A DNA stretch of 64,000 nt from CAZODA01 sp964578485. Lineage in GTDB: Bacteria; Bacteroidota; Bacteroidia; Bacteroidales; Marinilabiliaceae. The translations under genes and the position numbers were made by a program. Every line of letters starts with the position of its first letter. The stretch's first letter is position 1. The stretch covers positions 62,001 to 126,000 of the forward strand of contig CAZODA010000004.1 in the NCBI GenBank assembly GCA_964578485.1. Direction: 5' to 3'. This document shows positions 8,368 to 17,510 of this stretch, one piece after another. The notes under the pieces were generated by a model. It did no database searches and was not told the origin of the DNA. It saw only the letters and a program-made list of their open reading frames with translations.

Positions 8368-10602
8368 TTATTCTTTGCGATAATAATCTTCATGAGCCTT
8401 TAAAACATTCAAATAGGAAATTAAATAGGCTAAAGTACTTTCTGCCCCTTGATTCTGATTGACTCCGTAGCTTTCAAGACCATCGAAGCAACCCTTCGTT
8501 TCGTGATTAAATAAATTCATTCTTAAATCGTTATCACCCAAATACCATTTAAAGGATTTAAAAAGCTTCCTTAGATATTCTTTTTGATCTGAAATATTAT
8601 AAGCTTGCCTGAACATTAAAACCATAACCATGGCATCAACCGGTTGCTGTGCAAATATTGAACGTTCCTTGTCCTTTTTGTGCCACTTCTCATTTCCAAC
8701 TATTGATAAATAGCCCTGACTCATAGTTTTTTTCTCTAAAAAATGCATAGAATCAAAAGCTATAGTTTTAATTTTTTCATCATTTAAAATTTCTGTAGCA
8801 TGGAGCATGGCAAGAGGAAGAATGGCATTATCATAGGCAAGTAGTGCTTCATACCAATGCCAGTTGTCATGGTTGTTTTGCTCATAATGCTCAGCTAAAT
8901 TATTGCTTAATATTTTTAGTGTTTCTATCATACCATCATCCCAGCTATGGCTTTTTAAATAATGGGAAATTCCAATTATTGTATTGGCAATGCTCCTTAT
9001 AGATTTGATCTTTGTGAATTGCGGCCTTGCTTTATCAAATATTTGTTTCCCTGTTTGATAAAATGAATCGTTGGGAGAGTTGTTAAGTAAATATCCAATA
9101 GCCCAAATGGCACGTCCAAAAGAATCTTCAGATCCTACTTCATCAAGGAATTGCCTGCTGAAACTTAAGAAGTTTCTAAAATATCCATCATTATTCTGCA
9201 TGTAATGGATATAGCTTAAATAAATTGGACAAAGATTTAAGGCAGCTGAGTCTTTTTTAACTTTGTAGGCCATTAAACACATCAGAAGGGCACGAGCGTT
9301 ATCATCCAAGCAATAGCCTTCCTTTAAGTTGGGAATGCCAAATGTTGCATGTTGTATAATTCCTGTATCATCGGTAAGGCGCTTAACATGGTCAATTGAA
9401 AATTCGGGCAAAAGAGCAATATCGAAAGGTACTACCTCTTTCTTTTCTATACTGAGGTCCTCTTCTATAACTTTTTCAACTACCTCATTGTAAATAGTTC
9501 CAATCTTTGGCCAAGTCATTTGCCGGCCATATTTGAAGGCCTTGTTCCTAATCGCTACACGCTTGTCGGGATTATCAAGCAAGTCAATTAAAATTTCTGA
9601 TAAGGCTTTGTCATCACCAAAATCGAATAAAACACCACGGCCATCACTTAAAAGTTCAGCTGCATGCCAATAAGGAGTTGATACAATGGCAGAGCCTGCA
9701 CCAAGAGCATAAGTTAATGTACCACTGGTAATTTGTTGCTCATTTAGGTATGGAGTGATATAAATATCGGAAGCATATAGATACTTAAAAAGTTCTTTCT
9801 GACTTGTATATTCATTTAGTAGTACAACATTTTCTTCAAGCCCAAGATCTTCAACCAACTGAGTTAAAAATAGACGATACTCCTCACCAACCTGACGTAA
9901 AACGCTTGGATGCGTTTTACCTAAAATGATATATAAAGCATCGGGATGTTTTTTAACAAGCTCAGACATCGCTTTTATAGCTACTTCAATTCCTTTGTTG
10001 CGACTTACAAAACCAAATGTGAGCAATACCTTCTTCTTTTCAAAACGAAACTCTTTTTTGGCTTCTTCTTGGTTATACCTAAAATTAGGTACACCATGAT
10101 TTATTAAGGCAATCTTTGCTTTGGGAATACCATAAATTTCATTTAGCATTTCAATAGCCTTATGGCTCATAACAATTACCTTATTGGCCATACTACATAT
10201 ACGTTGAAGAATTTCTTTTTGCGCATATGAAGGAGTTTGCATTATAGTATGCAATGTTACTATCAGAGGTAGTTTTAATTGATGAAGCAAAGGAAGGATA
10301 TAAACCCCATCTTTGCCTCCAAAAATACCAAATTCATGTTGTAAGATACAGCATTCCGCACCACTTAAATTAATGTATTTTGCTGCTGCAAGGTAATCAT
10401 CTTGGGATTCTTGTCTTATAGTGAATTTTACCTCCTCCGGATAATTAAGAGTTTCTTCATAATCATTTATAGCAACTATAAAGCTCTTTTTATGGTAAGG
10501 CTCATCTATATCAGTGGCAACCATGGAAGAGAAAAGATTTTCAGTAAAAGTACCTATCCCACATTTGCGTGGAGGATAGGTAGCGATATAAGCATTTTTC
10601 AT
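8368..10602 (-). CDS. Two-domain protein: GT4 glycosyltransferase fused to an alpha/alpha-barrel glycosidase-like domain
   Basis: A 744-residue first gene of the minus-strand glycan operon. Residues 1 to about 385 are a GT4 transferase: YPPRKCGIGTFTENL at the N-terminus, LTFGFVSRNKGIEVAIKAM at the donor-domain entry, and YITPYLNEQQITSGTLTYALG near the nucleotide-sugar site. Residues about 400-740 are helical with repeated aromatic motifs (CLDDNARALLMCLMAY, NDGYFRNF, SFGRAIWAIGYLLNN, WHWYEALLAYDNA) typical of alpha/alpha-toroid glycosidases or isomerases. Such fusions occur next to GH130 genes in Bacteroidota. The second domain's activity cannot be assigned. Cytoplasmic; the start overlaps no neighbour. 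Confidence 0.8.
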   Translation of the reverse strand: MKNAYIATYPPRKCGIGTFTENLFSSMVATDIDEPYHKKSFIVAINDYEETLNYPEEVKFTIRQESQDDYLAAAKYINLSGAECCILQHEFGIFGGKDGVYILPLLHQLKLPLIVTLHTIMQTPSYAQKEILQRICSMANKVIVMSHKAIEMLNEIYGIPKAKIALINHGVPNFRYNQEEAKKEFRFEKKKVLLTFGFVSRNKGIEVAIKAMSELVKKHPDALYIILGKTHPSVLRQVGEEYRLFLTQLVEDLGLEENVVLLNEYTSQKELFKYLYASDIYITPYLNEQQITSGTLTYALGAGSAIVSTPYWHAAELLSDGRGVLFDFGDDKALSEILIDLLDNPDKRVAIRNKAFKYGRQMTWPKIGTIYNEVVEKVIEEDLSIEKKEVVPFDIALLPEFSIDHVKRLTDDTGIIQHATFGIPNLKEGYCLDDNARALLMCLMAYKVKKDSAALNLCPIYLSYIHYMQNNDGYFRNFLSFSRQFLDEVGSEDSFGRAIWAIGYLLNNSPNDSFYQTGKQIFDKARPQFTKIKSIRSIANTIIGISHYLKSHSWDDGMIETLKILSNNLAEHYEQNNHDNWHWYEALLAYDNAILPLAMLHATEILNDEKIKTIAFDSMHFLEKKTMSQGYLSIVGNEKWHKKDKERSIFAQQPVDAMVMVLMFRQAYNISDQKEYLRKLFKSFKWYLGDNDLRMNLFNHETKGCFDGLESYGVNQNQGAESTLAYLISYLNVLKAHEDYYRKE

Positions 10603-11016
10603 AATTGATTTTTTTTCGCACAGTATATATAAACAACAACTTTATTCCTTAGGAACTGTGCTTGTTAAATGAAGAAAAAAAGGAATAAGATGTAAAATGA
10701 AGTTTCGTGTCTCTTTCCGTAACTATGACATAATTGGCTTTTTGTCTTTATTAATTATTTAAGGTATAGGCCAATAGAATTTACAGAAAAAGACTCACGC
10801 ATAATATACGAAATTTTGATGATTTACGAAAATCACTTGATTTATAGAAGCTTAATTGATGTTTTTTGAATAAGAAAAAGCTGAGGGAGATTTCTTATTG
10901 CTAAATAAGAGATTTGAAGAACTTATTATTTAATATTTGATGCCTTTTGCAACTTTATTATTAATAAGTTAGTATAAGTACTTGAGAATCTTATTAAACT
11001 TACAAATTATTACATT
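10603..11016. other. Divergent intergenic region with a 7-bp inverted repeat
   Basis: 414 AT-rich bases between the divergent GT4 operon and the secreted-protein gene, so it should hold promoters for both. Arms GCACAGT (10618-10624) and ACTGTGC (10655-10661) lie just upstream of the operon start and could be a regulator site or a 5'-UTR hairpin. I did not find a convincing TAnnTTTG element for either gene, and no RNA gene is apparent. Confidence 0.4.
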
Positions 11017-12675
11017 ATGAAAAGACTGTTATTTTTTATTGTATTTAGTTTATCCTTTTCAATTTTAACAAAGGGACAAGCTATTCCTAATTTGAATTTT
11101 GAAAATTGGGAAGTTAGAACTTATCCTTATCAGTATCCAAATCATTGGTCTATTATGGGTCATGGAGAAGATACCAATATAGTTACCGAAAAAATTACTG
11201 ATGATGCACAGGATGGCTCCTCTTCAATTAAATTAAAAACTATGATTGGAGATGGAGATGATTACCTTCCAACTTTATTTTTTTATGGAACTATGGTTCT
11301 TGATTTTGATCTTTCACCACCTATAGCATATGAAGGTCATCCTTTTGACGAGCTGGTTGATAAGATGCATTTTTACTATAAGTGTGATCTTTCAGGGGAT
11401 GATGAATCCTTTGTTATGTTGCAGCTTACTATGGAGGATGGTGAGATTGAAACTGTTGAATATTCTATATCTGAAAGCAAATCTGATTGGACTCATGCCG
11501 AAATTGATTTTAACGGGGAATTGAAAAAGGTTAAATCTTTATTTATAGCTTTCCTAAGTAGTAAAAATCCTTTCTTGGGCGGTGGCATTCCGAAATTCGG
11601 CACATGGTTGCAAATTGATAATGTTTATTTCACAAAAGGAGATGATCCCACTCAGATAAAAGTTCACAATCACAGCTTTGAAGATTGGATGAATTTTACA
11701 GCAGAAGAACCTGTTGGCTGGGAAACATCAAATGGGAATTTATATGAATTTAGAGATGGTGTTTTTGATGTTGGTAAGTCAACAGATGCCGGTTCAGGAG
11801 ATTATGCCGTTAAAATTCAAGGAGTCTTTGGAATGGGAGAATCCAGTAAAGGGGAAATTAGTTATAGAGGACCCTTTAATTATAGGCCATCAACGATGTT
11901 TGTTTCATATAAATATTTGAACATTGATGACAATAAAGCTGAAATTAATGTCAATTTATTTTCTGAAGGAAATTCTGTCAATTCCTTTTATATTGATATT
12001 GAAGAAGGAACAGAAGATTATGAAATAATTCTTGTTGATTTATTTGGATCTCAACCTTATGATGAAATTGAAATTCGGATTTCTTCAACTCAGAGTTTTA
12101 ATAATATTCTATGGATTGATAAAATCTTCTTTAGTCATGATGTACCGCCAATCAATTTGTTTGCAGAAGCAAAACCTTCATCAAAAATTGAAGTTACATG
12201 GGAGCCAGGTTTAACTGAAGATAAATGGCAAATAGCATGGGGACTAAAGGGCTTTGATATTGGAGGGTCTTTAGAAAATTTTGAGGTTGTTGAAGATGCG
12301 CCAACTTATACAATTGAAGGTGTTGAATCCGGCAGCCAATATGAAATTTACCTAAGAAGCTATAAAGATGAGTCGGAAAAAAGTGAATGGACAGGGCCGG
12401 TTATGGTGGCTATTCCTACATCAGCTTCCTTAGCTGAATACAACACAGTTACTGTGTTCCCGAATCCTTCCGAAGGAAACTTTGTAGTAAATCTTGATCA
12501 ATATTATAAGGAAATTAAATATTTTGTTTCCGATTCTCAAGGTTTAGTTGTTAAATCAGGAATTAGCAATAACAGCTCTTCATTTAATGTTGATATGGGG
12601 CAGAAAAAAGGAGTCTTCTTTTTGAAAGTTAATTATGACAATAAAAATGAGCTCATTAAGTTAATTGTAAAATAG
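11017..12675 (+). CDS. Secreted protein with type IX secretion C-terminal sorting domain
   Basis: A 552-residue exported protein. The first 21 residues (MKRLLFFIVFSLSFSILTKG) are a Sec signal peptide. Two related modules open with IPNLNFENWEVRT and VHNHSFEDWMNF, each followed by a W-rich beta region, suggesting two jelly-roll carbohydrate-binding-like domains. Residues about 378-470 resemble a fibronectin type III fold (SSKIEVTWEPG, YEIYLRSYKDES). The last 80 residues, starting at VTVFPNPSEGNFVVN and ending in KGVFFLKVNYDNKN...KLIVK, are a type A T9SS sorting tail. The protein should be exported and anchored at or released from the surface. Ligand unknown. A strong terminator follows. Confidence 0.85.
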   Translation: MKRLLFFIVFSLSFSILTKGQAIPNLNFENWEVRTYPYQYPNHWSIMGHGEDTNIVTEKITDDAQDGSSSIKLKTMIGDGDDYLPTLFFYGTMVLDFDLSPPIAYEGHPFDELVDKMHFYYKCDLSGDDESFVMLQLTMEDGEIETVEYSISESKSDWTHAEIDFNGELKKVKSLFIAFLSSKNPFLGGGIPKFGTWLQIDNVYFTKGDDPTQIKVHNHSFEDWMNFTAEEPVGWETSNGNLYEFRDGVFDVGKSTDAGSGDYAVKIQGVFGMGESSKGEISYRGPFNYRPSTMFVSYKYLNIDDNKAEINVNLFSEGNSVNSFYIDIEEGTEDYEIILVDLFGSQPYDEIEIRISSTQSFNNILWIDKIFFSHDVPPINLFAEAKPSSKIEVTWEPGLTEDKWQIAWGLKGFDIGGSLENFEVVEDAPTYTIEGVESGSQYEIYLRSYKDESEKSEWTGPVMVAIPTSASLAEYNTVTVFPNPSEGNFVVNLDQYYKEIKYFVSDSQGLVVKSGISNNSSSFNVDMGQKKGVFFLKVNYDNKNELIKLIVK

Positions 12676-12695
12676 TTCTTGTTCATTTCCAAATA

Positions 12696-12729
12696 AAGAA
12701 GCTGTCCCACTAAGACAGCTTCTTTTTTT
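12696..12729 (+). terminator. Rho-independent terminator of the T9SS protein gene
   Basis: Perfect 11-bp stem AAGAAGCTGTC / GACAGCTTCTT with a 7-base loop (12696-12724), followed by a run of T. It begins 20 bases after the stop codon. Confidence 0.88.
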
Positions 12730-13331
12730 AATGTACCCAAAGAACTATGAGTTTTGGGTTTCGAGTTTTGGGTTTCGAGTTATCAGTCACCAGCAAACAG
12801 TGATGTTTCGTAATTTTTCATTCCTTCATTCCTTCATTCCTTCATTCCTTCATTTTTAATTCGGGCGTTTCGACTCCGCTCAACGACCAGTTTCGACTTC
12901 GCTCTCCCGCTCTCGGCAAGACTCGGCGGGAACCTGTCCCGTTGCTACCTGTCCCGCTTTAGCGGGAAACGGGATTTCGCTTCGCTCTAACTCTCGGCGC
13001 CTTGAAGAGGCAAAATTTGCACATCTCAAGCATAATCGAGACTTTAGGAGATTTACCTTAAAAGGTTTAGAAAGATTGAAATTGAGTTTAGATTGCATGC
13101 TTTAGCACATAATATTAAAAATATTAAGATAATTTTTAATATCTTTTGCTACAATCAATAAAGAGTCTGTTTATAAGAGAAAAAACTTTTTAAAAAGCTT
13201 TATTTCGATTTATATATTTTTCAAAGAATTTCTGGTAGTTTGGTTTTATATATGCTTTGAATAATGGTGATTATTCATTTCAATTTATATCTAGTCATAA
13301 GGAATTATTTATTTTTAATATCTGAATAATT
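12730..13331. repeat. Intergenic mosaic: short direct repeats, octamer repeat, dispersed inverted-repeat words
   Basis: About 600 bases without a credible gene. At about 12749-12781 GTTTTGGGTTTCGA occurs twice in tandem. Next come octamers (12819-12850), then a GC-richer block (about 12865-13010) with the same TTTCGACTCCGCTCAACGACC words seen at 4.7 kb and a CCCGCTTTAGCGGG hairpin. From 13100 onward the sequence is plain AT-rich DNA leading to the next gene. A minus-strand frame at 12880-13098 reads through repeat words only. Confidence 0.65.
12819..12850. repeat. Octamer simple-sequence repeat (CATTCCTT x4)
   Basis: Four exact tandem copies of CATTCCTT followed by a partial copy. It is intergenic, so variation in copy number would not alter a protein, but it is likely to slip between isolates. 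Confidence 0.85.
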
Positions 13332-14777
13332 ATGAGCGAGTTATTAAGTGAGCAAACTACAAAGTTAAATTTTCTTGGAAATATAATAATGATTGGTTGT
13401 GGCAGTATTGGCCAAACTATTTTGCCCTTGCTTGGTAATCATTTTGAGGATATTTATAAGCGACTTACAATTCTTTCTGCTTCGGAATCAGGCAGAAAGT
13501 ATGCAAAACTGCATGGTGTAAAATTTGTTCACAGCATCTTTACTCCGGGAAATTATCGCGAAGTAATAAGTAAATATGTCAAAGAAGGTGACTTGTTGCT
13601 AAATCTATCTATTGGCGTTTCCAGCCTTGATTTAGTTCGTTTTTGTTCCGAAAAAGGTGCTTTGTATGTTGATACTTCTATCGAACCGTGGCCCGTTGTT
13701 TTTGGTGATCCTATGCTTGACCTTCATGAACGTACAAATTATCAAATCAGGGCTCAGGCTTTAGCTCTTGCAAAAGAACTTGGTCCAAATTCTCCCACTG
13801 CAGTTCTTGATCATGGTGCAAATCCCGGTCTTGTTTCTCATTTTGTAAAGCAGGCAATTGTTGATCTTGACAAGGATATTAGAAATGGCAAATCTAAGCC
13901 TCAGACACGTGAAGAATGGGCTGAGTTGATTTCTGAACTTAGTGTTACTACCATACAAATTTCGGAACGTGATACTCAGGCAAGCTTGCATCCTAAACGT
14001 CAGGGTGAATTTGTTAATACTTGGTCTGTTGATGGCTTTATTGATGAGCTTATGCAACCGGCAGAGCTTTCTGTAGGAACATCCGATGTTGATTGGCCCG
14101 GTGGAGCCTGTGAGCATAGCAAGGGGTCAGGGACTATTTATCTTAAACGACCCGGTGCAAGCACTTTTGCACGAAGCTGGGTGCCATCGATAGGCAGCTT
14201 TCAAGGAATGCTTGTTACACATGATGAGGTATTGGCTCTTGCCGATTATTTATCGATATATGGCGATAATGGTTTTGTCTATCGTCCAACAGTTATGTTT
14301 GTTTATCATCCCTGTGATGATGCCATGCTTTCAGCTCTCGAATTAGAAGGTAATGGCTGGCTTATGCAGCCTGTATCAAGGCGTTTGGATTTGGATATTG
14401 TTGAAGGAATGGATGAGTTGGGAGTTTTACTTGCCGGGCACGAGAAAAATGCATACTGGTATGGATCACAGCTTGATATAACAACAGCGCGTAAGCATGT
14501 ATCTTATGCAAATGCAACGAGTATTCAGGTTACTGCCGGTGCAATAGCTGCTATTATGTGGGCTATAAATAATCCTAATAGGGGTGTTGTTGAACCTGAA
14601 GATCTTGATTACGAGTTTTGTTTAAGTATTGCTATACCGTACTTAGGACAAATGGTTAGTGAATTCACTGATTGGACTCCCCTAGATGGGCGAGGTAAAT
14701 ATTTCCCTGAAAAATTAGACGATCTGAATCCTTGGCAATTAAAAAATATCAGAAGTCGCCAATATTATGGAGAATAA
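13332..14777 (+). CDS. hss: Homospermidine synthase-like protein (saccharopine dehydrogenase fold)
   Basis: A 481-residue protein with an N-terminal Rossmann site IMIGCGSIGQT (residues 19-29) and YVDTSIEPWP, SPTAVLDHGANPGLVSHFVKQA and GTIYLKRPGASTF segments characteristic of bacterial homospermidine synthase, which transfers an aminobutyl group between putrescine or spermidine molecules in an NAD-dependent reaction. The length agrees with the family. It is cytoplasmic, likely part of polyamine metabolism, and is followed 113 bases later by a radical SAM gene on the same strand. The related carboxyspermidine dehydrogenase is shorter and lacks these segments, so the assignment is fairly firm. 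Confidence 0.85.
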   Translation: MSELLSEQTTKLNFLGNIIMIGCGSIGQTILPLLGNHFEDIYKRLTILSASESGRKYAKLHGVKFVHSIFTPGNYREVISKYVKEGDLLLNLSIGVSSLDLVRFCSEKGALYVDTSIEPWPVVFGDPMLDLHERTNYQIRAQALALAKELGPNSPTAVLDHGANPGLVSHFVKQAIVDLDKDIRNGKSKPQTREEWAELISELSVTTIQISERDTQASLHPKRQGEFVNTWSVDGFIDELMQPAELSVGTSDVDWPGGACEHSKGSGTIYLKRPGASTFARSWVPSIGSFQGMLVTHDEVLALADYLSIYGDNGFVYRPTVMFVYHPCDDAMLSALELEGNGWLMQPVSRRLDLDIVEGMDELGVLLAGHEKNAYWYGSQLDITTARKHVSYANATSIQVTAGAIAAIMWAINNPNRGVVEPEDLDYEFCLSIAIPYLGQMVSEFTDWTPLDGRGKYFPEKLDDLNPWQLKNIRSRQYYGE

Positions 14778-14890
14778 TTTTTGACCAAGAATAAAAGATC
14801 GGCGAATGAAAAAATCAATAATATTTTGATGCTTACTTTTTGTTTGGGGCTTTTGAACTCCCCTCTTATAAAAAAGCATTTTAAAAAAAA

Positions 14891-15841
14891 ATGAATAATA
14901 CTGATATGAATTATAAAGCTTTTGAAGCATCCTATCTTGCTCTTCATCGTTCGGGCGAACTAAAAAAGAGAGGAGAAAGACTCTTTGAAATTATGGAAGA
15001 ATGTGAACTTTGTCCGCGTATGTGCAGGGCACAACGATTAAAAGGAGAAAGAGGCTTTTGTGGTGCCGGTAGCGATTTAGAGATAGCTTCTTTTCAACAG
15101 CATTTTGGTGAAGAGGCACCTCTTGTCGGTGATGCAGGATCAGGAACTATATTTATGACTAATTGCAGTCTTAAATGTGTCTTTTGTATAAATTCGGAAA
15201 TAAGTCATAAAGCTTCCGGTAATATAGTCAGTATAGATAAATTAAGTGAAATAATGTTACTGCTTCAAGCCAAAGGCTGTATGAATATAAATATAGTCAG
15301 CCCAAGCCATTATGCTCCATATATATTGGCAGCTCTTGACATTGCTGCTTCACGAGGTTTAAGAGTACCACTTGTTTATAACAGCTGTGGATGGGAAAGA
15401 TTAGAAATTCTTGATTTGCTTAATGGGCTTGTAGATATTTATCTTTCAGATTTTAAATTTTATGATAATGAAATGTCTGTAAAATATGCATCTGAGGCAG
15501 CTGATTACCCGGAAATTACCAAAAGGGCTTTACTCGAAATGCATAATCAGGTGGGTGTTGCAAAACCTGCTGAGGATGGAAAAATTTACAGAGGTTTGAT
15601 GATACGTCATCTTGTGATGCCAAATAATGTGAGCGGAACAAAGGAAATACTAAACTGGATTGCCAATAATCTACCGAAAGACAGTTATATAAATATTATG
15701 TCTCAATATAGTCCTGTTTATAAAGCATATAATTATCCTGAAATATCACGAAGAATTAAAGCTGAAGAATATGCAGCGGCTGTAAATTATGCTAAAAGTT
15801 TAAATCTTACCAATCTCGAACTTCAGGGCTTTTATAACTGA
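14891..15841 (+). CDS. PflX-type radical SAM protein
   Basis: A 316-residue radical SAM protein. An N-terminal cysteine cluster CELCPRMCRAQRLKGERGFC (residues about 37-56) precedes the radical SAM motif TNCSLKCVFC (C-x3-C-x2-C) near residue 96. GCMNINIVSPSHY and VYNSCGWERLEIL are typical of the PflA-homologous PflX/COG1313 group. These proteins bind a 4Fe-4S cluster and S-adenosylmethionine; their substrate is unknown. The extra N-terminal cysteines may bind a second cluster. It lies 113 bases after hss, possibly co-transcribed; the next gene is convergent. Confidence 0.82.
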   Translation: MNNTDMNYKAFEASYLALHRSGELKKRGERLFEIMEECELCPRMCRAQRLKGERGFCGAGSDLEIASFQQHFGEEAPLVGDAGSGTIFMTNCSLKCVFCINSEISHKASGNIVSIDKLSEIMLLLQAKGCMNINIVSPSHYAPYILAALDIAASRGLRVPLVYNSCGWERLEILDLLNGLVDIYLSDFKFYDNEMSVKYASEAADYPEITKRALLEMHNQVGVAKPAEDGKIYRGLMIRHLVMPNNVSGTKEILNWIANNLPKDSYINIMSQYSPVYKAYNYPEISRRIKAEEYAAAVNYAKSLNLTNLELQGFYN

Positions 15842-15870
15842 ATGAAAAAGTTCCTTTGAAATATTGGAAT

Positions 15871-16806
15871 TTAAACATTAGATTTTTGTGCTTTCTGTTT
15901 CCTAAATACGTTTACACCAATAATACCTGCAAGTACCAACAATCCTCCTATGATATGCCATATATGAAGACTTTCATTTAGGAAAAGTATGCCACCAAAG
16001 ACAGATAATACAGGACTGAAATTGTTGAAAATAGATACCTGAGCGGCCGGAATTATCGATAAGGCATTATTGCTGAGGAAAGAAGTAAGAAAAGTTGAAA
16101 GTACACCAAGATATAGTATGGGCAATAAAAAGGCAGGATTTATTAAAAGTTTAAAGAATGGAACTAAAGTGCCTGCTTTTATATGTGTGACAATAGCAAC
16201 AGCATTAAAGATTAAAAATGCTATAAAACTCATGAAAAAAGTTATGTCCATAGAGTTGAATTGCTTGTTAGCTCTTCTTCCCAACACATAATAAATTGCT
16301 ATCGCTAAAACTGATAAAAGAATAAATATATTGCCCTTGATGCTGACCTTCGTAATTATATCGCTTCCATTTTTGAACATGATGTAAATAACACCGGCGA
16401 CCGAAAGAATAACACACAGAATTTGTTTTAAATTATATTTCTCCTTTAAAAAGATTGTTGCTAAAATTATTGTGAATATTGGAGCTGTTGCCGATAGAAT
16501 ACCTGCTTCGGATGCTGTGGTGTATTTTAGTCCCACAGTTTGAAGCCCAAACAGCATGATAGGATAAAATAAAGATAATACTAACAGTGTGGGTATAGTG
16601 TTTGCTTGTATGTTGGGTTTCTTTCTACGGAAAAATAAATAATAAATCAAAAGCCCTGCAGTAGCTGTAGTAAACCGATGAGCAAGAAGGTCTAAAGCAG
16701 ATGAATGTTGTAATGCAAGCTTAATAAAAATAAATGAAAAGCCTATAATAATGGCCATAAAAGAAAGCCCAATATAGGCCCATGTTTCTTTTTTGTTTGC
16801 TTTCAT
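15871..16806 (-). CDS. DMT-superfamily EamA transporter
   Basis: A 311-residue inner-membrane protein with about ten hydrophobic segments in two homologous halves, the EamA arrangement. Recognisable features are LALQHSSALDLLAHRFTTA in the first half, YTTASEAGILSATAPIFTII closing it, and AQVSIFNNFSPVLSVFGGIL in the second, where the P near a helix end is conserved. The tail is basic. Such proteins export amino acids or other metabolites; the substrate cannot be inferred. It is a single gene, convergent with the radical SAM gene. Confidence 0.85.
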   Translation of the reverse strand: MKANKKETWAYIGLSFMAIIIGFSFIFIKLALQHSSALDLLAHRFTTATAGLLIYYLFFRRKKPNIQANTIPTLLVLSLFYPIMLFGLQTVGLKYTTASEAGILSATAPIFTIILATIFLKEKYNLKQILCVILSVAGVIYIMFKNGSDIITKVSIKGNIFILLSVLAIAIYYVLGRRANKQFNSMDITFFMSFIAFLIFNAVAIVTHIKAGTLVPFFKLLINPAFLLPILYLGVLSTFLTSFLSNNALSIIPAAQVSIFNNFSPVLSVFGGILFLNESLHIWHIIGGLLVLAGIIGVNVFRKQKAQKSNV

Positions 16807-17017
16807 TTTATTTGTTTGTGAAGCTCGTAAAATTAATGTTTCTTTTTAAATTATGCGAATAGCTTCCTCATTCTAATCTTTAAAAGATTAAAACAAAAAA
16901 ATATAAGGATTTTTATTTTCTACGATATGGTAAGAAGAATTATAACACAAAAGACCTTTTAAAGAAAGGAGAACCTTAGTGTTGAAACTCTCGCCTTATA
17001 TAAAAGTATTGATTGAT

Positions 17018-17215
17018 TTATCTTTTCTTTTTGCCGATTGGTGCAAAGAGAAGAAAAAGTATCCATGAAAACCATGAAAGAAAAATAACAGCAAGGATCC
17101 ACAATAATTTTTCACTGCCTTTGACTTTTCCGGAGCTTAAAATTAACAGGAAGGGTAATAACCAAATAACAATAAATAATATTATTACCGTAAGAATACC
17201 ATAAGATGCAAACAT
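17018..17215 (-). CDS. Small two-helix membrane protein (PLDc_N-like)
   Basis: A 65-residue protein of two hydrophobic helices (ILTVIILFIVIWLLPFLLIL and LLWILAVIFLSWFSWILFLLF) and a basic end GKKKR. The second helix and its W/P spacing resemble the PLDc_N family of small envelope proteins. It stands alone between an EamA gene and polA. The opposite-strand frame over the same bases lacks such organisation. Function unknown. Confidence 0.55.
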   Translation of the reverse strand: MFASYGILTVIILFIVIWLLPFLLILSSGKVKGSEKLLWILAVIFLSWFSWILFLLFAPIGKKKR

Positions 17216-17510
17216 GTCATTTAATTTAATAATAAATAAAGCAATACAAATAAAGCTAATTATTATGTAAACAAGCTTTTATTTTGTGAAAATATTTAAT
17301 GATAATGATATAAAATAATAGGAGCTTTGTAAGCTAATATTGACAGATAATAAAGTATTATAGTTAGAAGCAATAAATATTGTCATGTCTTTAAATATTA
17401 TGTGATGTATGCCTTAGAAACATTTATCCGCTTTTTAACTTAATTTTAAATTCAAAGCTGATTGTGCTTTCAAATTCTTAAATTTATCCTCAAAATTATA
17501 ATATTAAATT

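Noticed and set aside
12880..13098. 72-codon minus frame
   Set aside because: Translation of repeat words and AT-rich spacer only.
17013..17204. Plus-strand 63-codon frame opposite the small membrane protein
   Set aside because: The minus-strand frame has two clean membrane helices; the plus frame has no such order.
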